Shown piece by piece: positions 26,462 to 36,887 of a DNA stretch of 64,000 bases. The notes beneath the pieces are model-generated. The model was not told the DNA's origin and did not search any database. It worked only from the letters and a program-made list of their open reading frames with translations. The position numbers and the translations under genes are program-made. Numbering within the stretch: the stretch's first letter is position 1; each line of letters opens with the position of its first letter. Origin of the DNA: Asparagopsis taxiformis (Eukaryota > Rhodophyta > Florideophyceae > Bonnemaisoniales > Bonnemaisoniaceae); assembly GCA_030407315.1 (NCBI GenBank), contig JALQPE010000158.1, positions 62,001-126,000 on the forward strand. Direction: 5' to 3'.

Positions 26462-28036
26462 ATGTCTAGCCACTACGAGGAAGCGCCAGCGCTTCCGCGC
26501 GAACCAACCGCCATCTCCGTTCCCGCCGCCATGCAATCCGCTCCACAATCCCAACACCAACCGTCCGACCCAACCACAACCACAACCACAACGCAATCCT
26601 TCGCACCGCCACCAAAGTTCCCCTCCATGACCGACGTCGCACTCCAAAACGCTGTCGCCACCCAGCAAACATTCCAACAAACAGACGACCAAACCCCAAT
26701 CGACCAAGAAATGGCCTCCTTCATCCAAGCTCACACCGTCGTCCCGGGCACTGGCGCCAAAAAAGCGCTGGAAGCCGCCAGTCGCGAGTGGACCGATCAA
26801 GATCAAAAACGCCTAGATAATCTACTCAGCGATGGTAGGGATGTATACGTGCCCGCAGACATCTCCCGCTCCGATCTTCCACAAACTTATCACACCGCTT
26901 TCTTCCCCGCAAAGCCCACCGACACCGTCATACCCCCGCCAGATGCCGCTTGGCAGCAGGTCGTTTCGAGTCCCGACTCCCCGATCGTGCCCGCAGACGT
27001 TCGTTCTCGTCATGTGCAAGCCGCCACAATCGGTGCCGCCTCAGCCGCAACCGCTGCCGCTGCTATTGACGCCGAAGATCCTCCCGCCGATTCCGCTCCC
27101 GACCCATCCGACCAAGTCGCCGACCGCGCTGCCCCGCCCTCTACACAGCCCGATGATCATGACGCGCAAGTAGATCCCGTTGCAACTCAGCAATCGCCCG
27201 CTCCGTTTTTATCGTCGCGCCCTGCACCACCCCAGAAGAAGGCCGATGTGTCTCGTTCCATCTTCGGTGGCTCGTTTGAAACCGTTCCCGTCATTACACG
27301 AACACGTAAAGATTCTGACGAAACACCGCTTTCGTCCCCCGTCACCGATGATGACAACCAACTGGCTACCACACACGACGTTAGGCTTCCGTCTGACTCG
27401 TATGCCGACGTTAATGTCACAGATGATTACGGCCTCAAGGGTGGTCACGATGCTGGCGTCCATGACGCCGCCTTTCTAGATCATGAGACGCTGGTTACGG
27501 GCGGTAGTGATGGAAAGGTTTGTATTTGGGATATGACGAAACGCGCCGTCCATTGCGAATTCGTTCCGTACGGCGGTGAAGCGGTTACTATGGTGTATCC
27601 TATGCCCGAGGAGGATGGTACTCCTTCAAAGAACCTGTTGACCCTCTCCAAGAGTAGGTTGATGCGCATCTGGGCTGTGGATGAAACTCTCGCCTTTCTG
27701 CTTCGATCGATCCCCATTCCGGAGAGTGACAACGACCTGTACATGAGTGTGCCTGTCATTTCAAAGGAACTCAAGGAGCGAGCAGCTGCTGCTGCAGTTG
27801 CCGCTGCTGTTGCTCCGACGCAGAAACCTGAAGTGTTTGATCAGGCCGATCATTCGCCAGCAGATACTGCAGCCGAGGCGGCTCCCGCTGCGGAAGCCGC
27901 GGTAGAACCAACAAGCGAAGAAAAATCTGAAACTCTAGAAGACGATGGCAAGGATGAGAAGAGGTTTTCGTTCACCAAAAGAGTGATTGGAAGCTTCCGC
28001 CGGAACAGTTCATCAAGAAAAGCAGTTGCTAGTTAG
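26462..28036 (+). CDS. EDC4/VARICOSE-like protein, second half of the WD40 propeller, 524 aa
   Basis: The ATG at 26462 (MSSHYEEAPAL) is used rather than an upstream TTG. The first 320 residues are largely disordered (Pro/Gln/Thr/Ala-rich, with a run of seven Thr), apart from a possible short helical segment (EMASFIQAH). Residues of about 325-425 match the later WD40 blades of EDC4: GGHDAGVHDAAFLDHETLVT, GSDGKVCIWDM, CEFVPYGGEAVTMVYPM, NLLTLSKSRLMRIWAVDE and a following DLYMSVPV comparable with the conserved stretch after the last blade of human EDC4. The C-terminus is Ala-rich, then acidic, ending in a basic segment (KRVIGSFRRNSSSRK). It starts 1.37 kb from, and points away from, the gene for the first half. 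The long EDC4 helical region is absent. Confidence 0.65.
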   Translation: MSSHYEEAPALPREPTAISVPAAMQSAPQSQHQPSDPTTTTTTTQSFAPPPKFPSMTDVALQNAVATQQTFQQTDDQTPIDQEMASFIQAHTVVPGTGAKKALEAASREWTDQDQKRLDNLLSDGRDVYVPADISRSDLPQTYHTAFFPAKPTDTVIPPPDAAWQQVVSSPDSPIVPADVRSRHVQAATIGAASAATAAAAIDAEDPPADSAPDPSDQVADRAAPPSTQPDDHDAQVDPVATQQSPAPFLSSRPAPPQKKADVSRSIFGGSFETVPVITRTRKDSDETPLSSPVTDDDNQLATTHDVRLPSDSYADVNVTDDYGLKGGHDAGVHDAAFLDHETLVTGGSDGKVCIWDMTKRAVHCEFVPYGGEAVTMVYPMPEEDGTPSKNLLTLSKSRLMRIWAVDETLAFLLRSIPIPESDNDLYMSVPVISKELKERAAAAAVAAAVAPTQKPEVFDQADHSPADTAAEAAPAAEAAVEPTSEEKSETLEDDGKDEKRFSFTKRVIGSFRRNSSSRKAVAS

Positions 28037-28273
28037 GCTTTATTTTCATTCCCCTACCTACGCATAATGTCGTTGTACGCACTGCCCCTTCCATTGATGT
28101 AGTAGCGAGTATGTGGACCTGTACCCTCTCTGATGCGTTATTCTTCTGCTCAAGTGCTCTTCCGAACAGCACGAGCTAACTAATTAAAATACCTTTAGAG
28201 ATTAGCCCAACCCAAAGGCGCGTTGCATTTGTGTCATTGATCAGATCCGTTCTAGACGTATTCAACTACTCCA

Positions 28274-29491
28274 TTACACAACACTCTTCGCGACGATATT
28301 TTCTACAAGCGCCTTACCCATCGCTTCACAACCAACTGCCGTCATGCCATCCGACATGATATCGCCAGTTCGGTAACCGGCATCCAAAGTATCATTCACA
28401 GCCTTCTCAATCGCATCAGCTACTTGCGGTTGATTCAAATCATATCTCAACATCATCGCGGCAGAAAGCACACATGCAATCGGATTCGCCTTATCTTGTC
28501 CCGCAATATCCGGCGCCGATCCATGCACAGGTTCGAACACTCCAGGCCCTGATCCGTCTCCAAGACTGGCACTAGGCAACATTCCAAGAGAGCCGACCAG
28601 CATGGATGCAGCATCTGACAGAATATCACCGAATATATTCCCCGTCACTACCGTGTCAAACTGCTTCGGCCAGCGAATGAGCTGCATGGCTGCATTGTCA
28701 ACGTACATATGCGACAGCTGCACATCGGAATATTCGTTGGAAAGCTCCGTCACAACATCTCTCCACAATTGGGAAACATCGAGCACATTGGCCTTATCAA
28801 CAGAAACAAGATTCTTACCTCTCTTCTGTGCAATGTCATATGCCACACGCGCAATTCTCTCAATCTCATGTTCATGATAAATCATATTGTTATATCCGAC
28901 GCGCTTGCCCGTCTTGGAATCAATCTCTAGACCTTTTGGTGTTCCAAAATAAACATCTCCAGTCAATTCCCTCACAACCATCACATTGACACCCTCAACA
29001 ATCTCTCTCTTCAACGTGCTGGCATCGACCAACTGAGGCAGCACGGTTGCCGGACGCAGATTTGCAAACAAGCCGAGTCCCTTTCGCAGACTGAGCAGAC
29101 CTGATTCAGGGCGTATTTCACGCGGCAAGCCGTCCCATTTGTATCCGCCGATGCACGCCAATAAGATAGAGTCTGCAGCTTTGCATTTTTGCATCGACTC
29201 ATCGGGCAACGGCACGCCCGCTTTGTCGATTGCTGCACCACCGATATCGGCCTCTGTAAAGTTGAACGAGACGCCGAATCGACTACCGGCTGCTTTCAGA
29301 ACGTCCACTGTGACGGCTGTGATCTCGGGGCCGATACCGTCGCCTGGCAGTAGTGTTATGTTGTAATTGTTCTTGCGGGATGTGGACATTGTGAATGTAG
29401 CAGTTCTTTGGGTGTGCGCACGACGGGGCTGAAGCGATGCTGCGCTCGGCTTGGCGATGGATATCGGTGAAAATGCATTGATGAAAGCCAT
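28274..29491 (-). CDS. leuB: 3-isopropylmalate dehydrogenase, plastid-targeted, 405 aa
   Basis: The enzyme oxidises and decarboxylates 3-isopropylmalate to 2-oxoisocaproate with NAD+, the third step of leucine synthesis. About 42 N-terminal residues ([20 protein letters not shown], then Arg/Thr-rich) form a transit peptide, starting with the aromatic-containing type seen in red algal plastids. The mature part shows GDGIGPEI, the substrate arginines in LRPATV and [13 protein letters not shown], the [11 protein letters not shown] stretch, the SVDKANVL lysine, the metal-binding aspartates in [11 protein letters not shown], and the NAD+-site [14 protein letters not shown]. Length fits the family. 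ATG at 29489-29491, single exon. It converges on the EDC4-like gene with a 237-bp gap. Confidence 0.96.
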   Translation of the reverse strand: MAFINAFSPISIAKPSAASLQPRRAHTQRTATFTMSTSRKNNYNITLLPGDGIGPEITAVTVDVLKAAGSRFGVSFNFTEADIGGAAIDKAGVPLPDESMQKCKAADSILLACIGGYKWDGLPREIRPESGLLSLRKGLGLFANLRPATVLPQLVDASTLKREIVEGVNVMVVRELTGDVYFGTPKGLEIDSKTGKRVGYNNMIYHEHEIERIARVAYDIAQKRGKNLVSVDKANVLDVSQLWRDVVTELSNEYSDVQLSHMYVDNAAMQLIRWPKQFDTVVTGNIFGDILSDAASMLVGSLGMLPSASLGDGSGPGVFEPVHGSAPDIAGQDKANPIACVLSAAMMLRYDLNQPQVADAIEKAVNDTLDAGYRTGDIMSDGMTAVGCEAMGKALVENIVAKSVV

Positions 29492-29922
29492 TGGATGGAT
29501 TTGAAAAAACTTGTGACCGTGCTGCGTGATGATCTGTGCGTAATCGTCCGATGGGTTTCAAGGATGACGTCGTAGCTTACGACGCAATGTTAGACTCGCG
29601 ATCTTGAGGAGTTGAGAAGTGGATAGCGGAGGTCGTTGCACGCCGCATCGATCGCAAGTCTGGCGTCCGGATTCAGATTGAGAAGATTTGTGCAGTATTA
29701 CTGTAATGCAGGATAGACGATGGGAGAGCATGATCACGCGAAACGCTTCTGACTGGCCCAGTCACGAGATTGCCAACAGCAAAGTGTAGAAAGATTTTTG
29801 GAAAATATAGCTTTCCCTTTCATGAAATCGTACAGACGGCGCTTTATTTTCTCCTTATTGTTTGACAAAATATATTCGTCTTTGTATAATAATCAAGTTC
29901 CGCTGCAATTAGCCGCCAACAA
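29492..29922. other. Intergenic stretch between leuB and tRNA-Ser
   Basis: Nothing is recognised in these 431 bp besides presumed promoter sequence for leuB. Confidence 0.4.
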
Positions 29923-30004
29923 GATGATATGGCAGAGCGGTCTAATGCGTGTGACTAGAAATCACATCCTTTCGGGGGCCCAGGTTCGAATCCTGGTATC
30001 ATCG
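29923..30004 (+). tRNA. trnS-AGA: tRNA-Ser(AGA)
   Basis: An 82-nt sequence folds as a class II tRNA: acceptor arms GATGATA/TATCATC with discriminator G, D-arm TGGCAGAGCGGTCTAATGC (A box), anticodon stem TGTGA/TCACA with loop CTAGAAA (anticodon AGA), a long variable arm around CCTTTCGGGG and the T-arm with GGTTCGAATCC (B box). The long variable arm and anticodon agree on serine. There is no intron and no encoded CCA; a run of five T at 30023-30027 is a suitable Pol III terminator. Confidence 0.96.
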
Positions 30005-30859
30005 GTGAGATCGTCAACCAACTTTTTGGAAGTGATGCTGCCTGCAGATTCCATTGCTTTTGGCCGACACCCGTGCCAAATGTGTAGCCTCGCGTGTACG
30101 TTCTCGTTGTCCTCGCTCCATATCTCAGATTGTGCTGGAATGTATTTCTTGTTTTGCGACACACTGCGCCGCTCTGTGGCCACCCGAAGCTTTCTTTGTT
30201 GTACCTAACGTAATGATGACACGCTATCGGTTGGAAGCATAACTTCATCCGCTGCAACTGTTCTGCTGGAACATGAGACGTTATCACACGAAAACGTTTG
30301 CTCCAGAACGCTCCACGTATACTCTAGTTGGTTTTTTCAAACGGGTATTGTCTGAAGTGCAGGTGTGTTACTGTCCTGTTAGTAAGCCGAGTTGCCTGAC
30401 TCCACTTTTGCTAGCATACCAATGCGGATGGCGACCAATTCACAATCGCTTCGCTGCAATCTTTTCACGTCATTCCTGTTGCAAACGAAGATTGAACATT
30501 TCATGCGTGTGCGGAAATTCGTCGATTTGTACGTCGATGGAACAACAAACTTGTACAAAGTCGATTCCATCCGCTGTGGAGAAATGGATGGATATGATTT
30601 GATAAAACAGGTTTCAAGCTTATGATGTTGGAAAGCAGACAAGAAACAGTCAATCAATGGTTGGTAAACTGATATTTTAACTCCCCAGCCAAACTGGAGA
30701 GATAGATATCGTATCTACCACATCACCGTTGCATCGACGTGAACGTAAGTCTACACCTACCCATAGTTCCGCCGTGCACGGCCGCGCTAAACTCAACGCA
30801 GCAACAACAATCTCCCATACGCTCTACTGCATCCGACGCGCTTCCAACACTTTACCAAC
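30005..30859. other. Intergenic stretch after tRNA-Ser
   Basis: No supported gene in 855 bp. A 109-codon frame at 30273-30602 and a 77-codon frame at 30392-30625 (both plus) overlap in different frames and neither shows a domain. Confidence 0.4.
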
Positions 30860-31894
30860 ATGCCCAGCCAGAACGACGTCAAGCTGCACACTTTGCCGCC
30901 CGATGTCCTCATGCATATAGTCGTGTGCGTGGCAGATGAAAGTCTCGACACACTGCACGTGCTGGAACAAACGTGCAAGACATTGCTCGGCATAATACGT
31001 TCATGTCGCAGCGGTGGAAAGACCGCACTTCCAGTGCGTCTGCTACCCGACATGGAAAGGAGTCTTCGATTGCCCGGCGGCATATCGGCGCGACGCACCA
31101 AAAACGGCGACATAACGTTTCGTAAGACGTCCGTGGCCGGAGATGCATTTGTGGTGTTTGACCGTCCGGTATCGCTGTTGTCCTCGTATTGGCAATTTGA
31201 ACTCGACGTGTTCAACGGGCGTCGCATTGAAATTGGCGTAGCGACACGAGACGCGCTACGCTTCCACTCGGTGGAACGTGCATCGTCATGGAGCTTTGAT
31301 TGCTTTGGACGCGCGTCCATGGCTGGTGTCGCACGCTGCTACGGTAGACAGATGCGTGCCGGCGACACATTGGGCGTGCTGTATGATGTTTCCACGGCCA
31401 GCATCTCCTTTTTGGACAACGGCGTGTCGATGGGCGCGCTGCCGGTTCGTCATGGCAAGAAACGACAGCATATGGATGTGCCGTTGTACGCGTTTGTTTA
31501 CTTGCCGTACCATCGCGGTGAAAGGGTGACGTTGAAGACGGCACATTTGCAATCAAGACAAGCGATCAACATGCGCTCGATTCGGTTTTCGGAGCACAAG
31601 TGGCAACGACCTGACAATTTGCCGTATGCTAACAAAATTATCGTGCACACATGGGAAGAAACGCTGTGGTATGCGATCGATGTGGACGTGGATCACACGA
31701 GTTTGGCTCAGTTTTGGAAAGAGGTTGAGCGTCATCATGGTATGTCTATGCAGCTTTTTGAATTGATCTATCGCGGAAAGAGACTGCCCAACACAGATAA
31801 GCTCACACTTCGTCAAGCAGGAATCGTGCTTGATCGACGCAGCGGGACTTGCTCTTCAGATATTTTGTTGTCCGTTCCGCACATTGTGTCCTGA
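30860..31894 (+). CDS. F-box, SPRY and C-terminal ubiquitin-like domain protein, 344 aa
   Basis: Residues of about 8-50 form an F-box (LPPDVLMHIVVCVADE, LEQTCKTLLGIIRS), which binds Skp1 in SCF ubiquitin ligases. Residues of about 75-225 form a B30.2/SPRY domain (YWQFELDVFNGRRIEIGVA, DTLGVLYDVSTASISFLDNG), the substrate-binding fold also found in Fbxo45/FSN-1. Residues of about 257-342 look like a ubiquitin-like fold (LFELIYRGKRLPNTDKLTLR, then QAGI). The F-box and SPRY pairing is known in animals; the added C-terminal ubiquitin-like domain is unusual. It could dock the proteasome or shuttle factors. ATG at 30860, single exon. Substrate unknown. Confidence 0.78.
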   Translation: MPSQNDVKLHTLPPDVLMHIVVCVADESLDTLHVLEQTCKTLLGIIRSCRSGGKTALPVRLLPDMERSLRLPGGISARRTKNGDITFRKTSVAGDAFVVFDRPVSLLSSYWQFELDVFNGRRIEIGVATRDALRFHSVERASSWSFDCFGRASMAGVARCYGRQMRAGDTLGVLYDVSTASISFLDNGVSMGALPVRHGKKRQHMDVPLYAFVYLPYHRGERVTLKTAHLQSRQAINMRSIRFSEHKWQRPDNLPYANKIIVHTWEETLWYAIDVDVDHTSLAQFWKEVERHHGMSMQLFELIYRGKRLPNTDKLTLRQAGIVLDRRSGTCSSDILLSVPHIVS

Positions 31895-32193
31895 CCGGTC
31901 TAGTCTTTCAGATCAGGAGCGTGGAATATCACTCGCTGCACATACAACCAATAAATCGACACATTTCTGGATTTGGAATTATCAATATTTTTCAGCCTCC
32001 CACCGGCTCCCGCTGTGCCATTCATGTGCTGCCCACGCCCACCCTCGGCTCGCCATCCACTCGAGCCCCAGCTTGATGACGACGACGACGACGATATCTG
32101 TTTGCACGTCCCATTTTCAATGACCCAATTCTCACAGCGTGCCTTGTTACGACAAATGTAAAACTTGTTCACCAAAATTGAGCAACCCACACG

Positions 32194-35157
32194 ATGTTGC
32201 GCCTCTCTCTCCTATCAAACCCATCATCACGACGTCTCTCCTCCCTAGCCGCCGCACAGACTACGCGTGCAGCTGCCTCCAAACAAAATGCCTCGCTTCT
32301 GACCAACACCGCCACCCCCGAAGCGTCAGTACAGCTCTTTGAGGATGAAATCCTGGACGATATGTACTCACCCAACGATGTGCCGATGTGGACGCCGTCT
32401 CGTAAAACACCTAGTCACATGGATGATGCATATTTATACGGCCCAGACGACCAGCCCGCATACAATCGTCAATTGAAGCTGGAGCAAGAAACTGTCAGCA
32501 ATGCCGTTTCACGTTACAAAAAGATGGCGTCGGGCGCATCGGCCAGAGGTGATATTGCTACCCACCGTGCCGCATCAGACCTACTCGTTAGTTGGTTTAA
32601 TCCCATGACATTGCTCGTGCAGGAAGCTCAGAAACTCAGAAATGTGGATCACAGTAAGGAGCCGACAAATAAGTCCCAGAATGGTCGCGGAAAACCCGTT
32701 CGAAACGTGAATGGTCGCATCCCACTCAATGAGGAAATGTCCCATCTCATTTCACAGCTCCCAGCGGATGTCGTCGCTGTCATTACCATTCATGTGGTGC
32801 TCGGGTCGCTCATGCGGGAGGGAATGGGCGTTCCGCTTTCTAGACTAGCGTTTGCGGTGGCCAACAATTTGCGCGCAGAGCTCAACATGAAAAAGATTAA
32901 TGCACTACAGGATCAACAGGAACATGTAGAGAAGCAACAGACGAATGGTATTGATTCTCTATCAGTACCAAATCTAACTCCAAAGGCTTCTGAAAGTAAA
33001 GCCGCTCGTAAGAAGCGCAAATCAGAGGCAAAGCGGGTGCTCGTTCAGGCTATGGGCAATGCCAATTCTGTCGTGTCAGCAGTTAACTTTGCTGCGAAGA
33101 GAGTGGCTATTCAAGGTACCAACTGGACTGACAAGGAGCTGCTTATACTTGGTACCTCACTAATTGATCTTCTGATGAAAGTTGCGAAAGTAGAAGAGTC
33201 GCCAGGCAAGTTTGAACCAGCATTGACTCATTATCTAAAGTTCAAAAAGTCTGAAATGGTCAAAGTTGGTATGCTGCAGCTGTCTGATGTGGCCATGAAG
33301 GTTCTTGGTGAAGAAAAGGATCTACTCGAAAGTATTTCCCCGAAACAGCAGCCCATGGTTGTACGCCCGCGCCCGTGGGTGTCACCGGCTAGTGGTGGCT
33401 ACCTCCGGTGCCACTCATCTTTAATTCGCGCTGCGCCCAGTAAGAAGCTGGATGATGCAATATCTGCAGCAGATTTGACCACGTTGTATGACGGATTGAA
33501 CGCCTTGGGTGATACTGCATGGAGCGTCAACCGTGGCGTGCTGGACACTGCGGAGAAGTTGTGGAATAATGGTGGTGGATTGGCCGGGCTCGTGACTAGA
33601 ACAGACCATGATGTACCAGACAGAGAGGAATATGTGGCTGCAGCTCGCGCTGATTTTGAGCAAAAGAGAAAAGAGCAACTTTTGCAAACGGGTGAGAGTG
33701 ATGAATCTGAGGACGACAGCGATGATGGTTTTGATACGCAAAAGGTAGTTCGCAAACTGAAGATGGCCAGGCGAAAGGCGCAAAAATTGAACAGGGAGCT
33801 TGCATCGATGCGTGCGGATACAAAACATAGATTAGAACAGGGGCGACGGTTTGTTGGAGAGGAAAAATTTTGGCTTCCGCACAACGTGGATTTTCGTGGT
33901 CGCGCGTATCCAGTCCCGGTACACTTGCAGCATATGGGATGTGATTTGACGCGGGCAATGTTGACATTCTCTAGACCAGGCGTGGAACTAGGACCTCGAG
34001 GGGTGTATTGGCTTAAAGTTCATCTGGCAAACAAATTGGGAGGGGATAAACTATCATTCGACGAGCGGATAGCGTTGGCGGAGGATTCACTGCCGATGGC
34101 GCTTCGTGTAGCGAATGATCCGTTTCAGGACACGAACATGGAATGGTGGTCAACTAAGGAGGACCCATTCCAGTTGCTGGCAGCATGTCAGGAATTTGCC
34201 AAAGCTATGGGGAGAAGTGGCGGTCAACATGCGCTGGAACAGTATGAGAGCTGCCTACCCGTATCAATGGATGGATCGTGTAACGGTTTACAGCATTATG
34301 CAGCTCTGGGACGGGATGTGGAAGGTGGGACTCAAGTGAATCTTGTGCCCAACTCGAGGCCGCAGGACGTGTACACAGGTGTTGCGAGTCTAGTGAATGA
34401 GCGAATTGATGAGCTTGCAGCAGATGGGGATGAAGTTGCACAATTGCTCAAGGGCAAGATATCGCGCAAGGTGGTCAAGCAAACGGTAATGACCAGTGTG
34501 TATGGGGTGACATTGATTGGAGCGCGGCAGCAAATTGGTAACCGACTGGCGGAAATCGATGGGTTCCCCGAGGACAAGTTGTTTGCGGCGTCAATCAAGT
34601 TGGCTTCATTGACTATGTCGTCGCTAGGTGATATCTTCAGCGGAGCGACACGTACAATGGACTGGTTGTATGCGAGCGCATCAAACATATCGAGAAGCGG
34701 GCATGAAGTGCAATGGATTACGCCGGTGGGATTGCCAGTGATCCAACCATACCGGCGCAAGGCACGGGTGGTGGTGAAAACGCTGATGCAACGGGTAACA
34801 CTGGAGAAGAATGGGGAGCATGTGCCTGTGTCATCGGCGCGGCAGCGTTCAGCGTTTGCGCCCAACTTTGTGCATTCGATTGATTCGGCACACATGCTAC
34901 TGACAGCTGTGGAATGTAGGAAGCGTGGACTGCGATTTGCCGCTGTGCATGACAGTTTTTGGACGAATGCGGCATGTGTTGATGTGATGAATTGTGTGTT
35001 GCGGGAGGAGTTTGTGCGATTGCATTCACGTGATTTGCTGAGTGAGCTGCGAGAATCATTTGTGATGCGCTATGCGGGAGTGTCGTTTGGTCAAGTTCCA
35101 CCACGCGGCGACTTGGATCTCAACGTTGTGAATAGTTCGCCCTACTTTTTTAGTTGA
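32194..35157 (+). CDS. Phage-type (T7-like) DNA-directed RNA polymerase, mitochondrial, 987 aa
   Basis: This is the single-subunit organellar RNA polymerase (Rpo41/POLRMT/RPOT). The N-terminus (MLRLSLLSNPSSRRLSSLAA) is a typical mitochondrial presequence with Arg and Ser and no acid. The polymerase core has the DFRGRAYPVP element near 566, motif A with the catalytic aspartate in MDGSCNGLQH (D693), motif B with K762 and Y770 in KQTVMTSVYG, and motif C H919-D920-S921 with the second catalytic aspartate. An N-terminal extension of about 450 residues, including a Lys-rich stretch and an insertion with an acidic run (ESDEDDSDDG), replaces the T7 N-terminal domain. Single exon, ATG at 32194. It would transcribe the mitochondrial genome; plastid action is less likely because red algal plastids encode their own bacterial-type enzyme. 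Confidence 0.96.
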   Translation: MLRLSLLSNPSSRRLSSLAAAQTTRAAASKQNASLLTNTATPEASVQLFEDEILDDMYSPNDVPMWTPSRKTPSHMDDAYLYGPDDQPAYNRQLKLEQETVSNAVSRYKKMASGASARGDIATHRAASDLLVSWFNPMTLLVQEAQKLRNVDHSKEPTNKSQNGRGKPVRNVNGRIPLNEEMSHLISQLPADVVAVITIHVVLGSLMREGMGVPLSRLAFAVANNLRAELNMKKINALQDQQEHVEKQQTNGIDSLSVPNLTPKASESKAARKKRKSEAKRVLVQAMGNANSVVSAVNFAAKRVAIQGTNWTDKELLILGTSLIDLLMKVAKVEESPGKFEPALTHYLKFKKSEMVKVGMLQLSDVAMKVLGEEKDLLESISPKQQPMVVRPRPWVSPASGGYLRCHSSLIRAAPSKKLDDAISAADLTTLYDGLNALGDTAWSVNRGVLDTAEKLWNNGGGLAGLVTRTDHDVPDREEYVAAARADFEQKRKEQLLQTGESDESEDDSDDGFDTQKVVRKLKMARRKAQKLNRELASMRADTKHRLEQGRRFVGEEKFWLPHNVDFRGRAYPVPVHLQHMGCDLTRAMLTFSRPGVELGPRGVYWLKVHLANKLGGDKLSFDERIALAEDSLPMALRVANDPFQDTNMEWWSTKEDPFQLLAACQEFAKAMGRSGGQHALEQYESCLPVSMDGSCNGLQHYAALGRDVEGGTQVNLVPNSRPQDVYTGVASLVNERIDELAADGDEVAQLLKGKISRKVVKQTVMTSVYGVTLIGARQQIGNRLAEIDGFPEDKLFAASIKLASLTMSSLGDIFSGATRTMDWLYASASNISRSGHEVQWITPVGLPVIQPYRRKARVVVKTLMQRVTLEKNGEHVPVSSARQRSAFAPNFVHSIDSAHMLLTAVECRKRGLRFAAVHDSFWTNAACVDVMNCVLREEFVRLHSRDLLSELRESFVMRYAGVSFGQVPPRGDLDLNVVNSSPYFFS

Positions 35158-35221
35158 ATGTAAATTACAGTATCACATCACAGCACAGCACAGCACTCGC
35201 TGGACACGTTGAGCAGTGTCC

Positions 35222-36676
35222 ATGGACAGCTGTCGCATGTTCATGTTGAGCAATTTAACACTGCAACCGACTCGCACACACACTCGGTCCATTCGCAACT
35301 GCGCGCCGCACGCGTCGCCAAACCATCCATCGCCCATTCCCATGCGAATTCGTCTCGACGCGCAAGGGCGGCCCGTCCCGCCACCCGCTTCTTCTTCTTC
35401 GCCACCGCCTTCACCACCAAACCAACTAGCAGACCTCTGTCCCCCATCCCCGCCCGCACTCGCACCATTGCGTCCCATCGTTTCCCCGTCCACAGCGCGT
35501 CGCAGACCTCCCCTCTCCCCAGCCAGCGTCACCGCCCATGCCGCCGCCCTGTCGCACGCCCCCGTCGACGACGAACGCGCCAGCGACAGCGGATCCAGCG
35601 CCGCCACAGAGGCCTACAACAGTGAGGACGAGCACGGCGTGCGAGACAATGACCGCTCCGCACCCGCCGACGTTCCTATGCGCACTCTGCGCGATCGCGA
35701 ACGTACCTTTACTTGTGAACTGGCCACAAAGGGCCTGCGAATTGTAGAGATGCGTGCTGACGGAAACTGCCTCTTCCGCGCCCTCGCACACTCCGTCTGG
35801 GCTGACGCAGAACGTCATGCCGCTCTTCGGGCACGTGTCATTGAGTATCTAGTACAGGAACGCGACTATTTCTCGCAGTTTGTTGCAGAAGACTTTGTAA
35901 GATACGTTCGTCGGAAGAGCCGTGACGGCACCCATGGAAATCATCTAGAACTTCAGGCAGCTGCAGAGGTCTTCGGTCGTCCCATTGAAGTATATTCCTA
36001 TTCGGCGACCCCAGCTACTATCATAGATTCATGGGGCACTCCCAATAATCCTGCCGCTAGACCGCCGCAACCTATTCGTCTTAGCTTCCACCGCGGAAGC
36101 CATTACAATGCAGTAGAACACATAGCTTCAGCTGCAGACAAGCTCGCACAAAAACGTGCTGCAGCTTCCGCCAGTGATGCTGATTGGTGTTCCATTGCGG
36201 ATGCCCGCGAAACGGAGGAGGAAATCGAACGTGCTGTGCTAGCACTATCACTCGCCGAGTCGTATGCTGACGCGCTTCCGAGCTGCGCTGGAGCATCCTC
36301 TTCGTCCACACTACCATCAAGTGTTCGAGCACTCATCAATTCCGGCTATTCGGAGGAGCAAGCGCAACAAGCCTATCGTATTGCCGGCCATGGCGGCCTA
36401 TCCGAAATGATTCGATTCTTGACTATAGATTTTCCCCGACCGAAAACAACAACAACTTCTCGCGGTTCGGCTAGTCGAGCAATACCGAGACCACTCGAGC
36501 GGAGCGGCGAATACCATTCCGAAGCTTCTGGTGCGGCAAGAAACAACTCGGAATCTCCAAATGCAAACTTGGAGAAAGGGTCGGGATCGTCTTCGTACAA
36601 CATGACATGGGAAATTGGATCGAGCAGTAGTGCAGCAGGAAGTAGTGACGCACATGCACGCGGCAACGTTGGATAG
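35222..36676 (+). CDS. OTU-family cysteine protease (deubiquitinase) with UIM-like and UBA-like regions, 484 aa
   Basis: The ATG at 35222 follows a GTG two codons upstream. The OTU core (about residues 165-300) has the catalytic loop MRADGNCLFRAL with nucleophile C183, and GSHYNAVEH with general base H294; spacing and wording are closest to OTUD5/DUBA and plant OTU proteins. After it lie a UIM-like helix (ETEEEIERAVLALSLAESYA) and a UBA-like three-helix stretch (VRALINSGYSEEQAQQAYRI), both fitting ubiquitin-chain binding. The N-terminal 150 residues are Pro/Ala/Ser-rich and the last 70 are Ser/Gly-rich, so both ends look disordered. The gene starts only 64 bp after the RNA polymerase stop codon. 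Single exon. Confidence 0.9.
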   Translation: MDSCRMFMLSNLTLQPTRTHTRSIRNCAPHASPNHPSPIPMRIRLDAQGRPVPPPASSSSPPPSPPNQLADLCPPSPPALAPLRPIVSPSTARRRPPLSPASVTAHAAALSHAPVDDERASDSGSSAATEAYNSEDEHGVRDNDRSAPADVPMRTLRDRERTFTCELATKGLRIVEMRADGNCLFRALAHSVWADAERHAALRARVIEYLVQERDYFSQFVAEDFVRYVRRKSRDGTHGNHLELQAAAEVFGRPIEVYSYSATPATIIDSWGTPNNPAARPPQPIRLSFHRGSHYNAVEHIASAADKLAQKRAAASASDADWCSIADARETEEEIERAVLALSLAESYADALPSCAGASSSSTLPSSVRALINSGYSEEQAQQAYRIAGHGGLSEMIRFLTIDFPRPKTTTTSRGSASRAIPRPLERSGEYHSEASGAARNNSESPNANLEKGSGSSSYNMTWEIGSSSSAAGSSDAHARGNVG

Positions 36677-36887
36677 CAGGACGCATCAAGTTGCTGGAAT
36701 GAATTTGTGCATCGTTTAGATCGCTCTGATAGATGTGGCAGCGTCTTTCATGCTTGACTTGAACAGTACTGTTTACCTTTTTTTCTTGTGTTGATAAACA
36801 AAAATGAGCAACGCCTACTCCGTGTGTGAAAAGGCTGACACAATTATTCCATCTTCATCGTTGTGTCAACACGAAATACGAAAACTA

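Noticed and set aside
30392..30625. 77-codon plus-strand frame after tRNA-Ser
   Set aside because: Protein-like in places but overlapped by longer random frames on both strands; no support.
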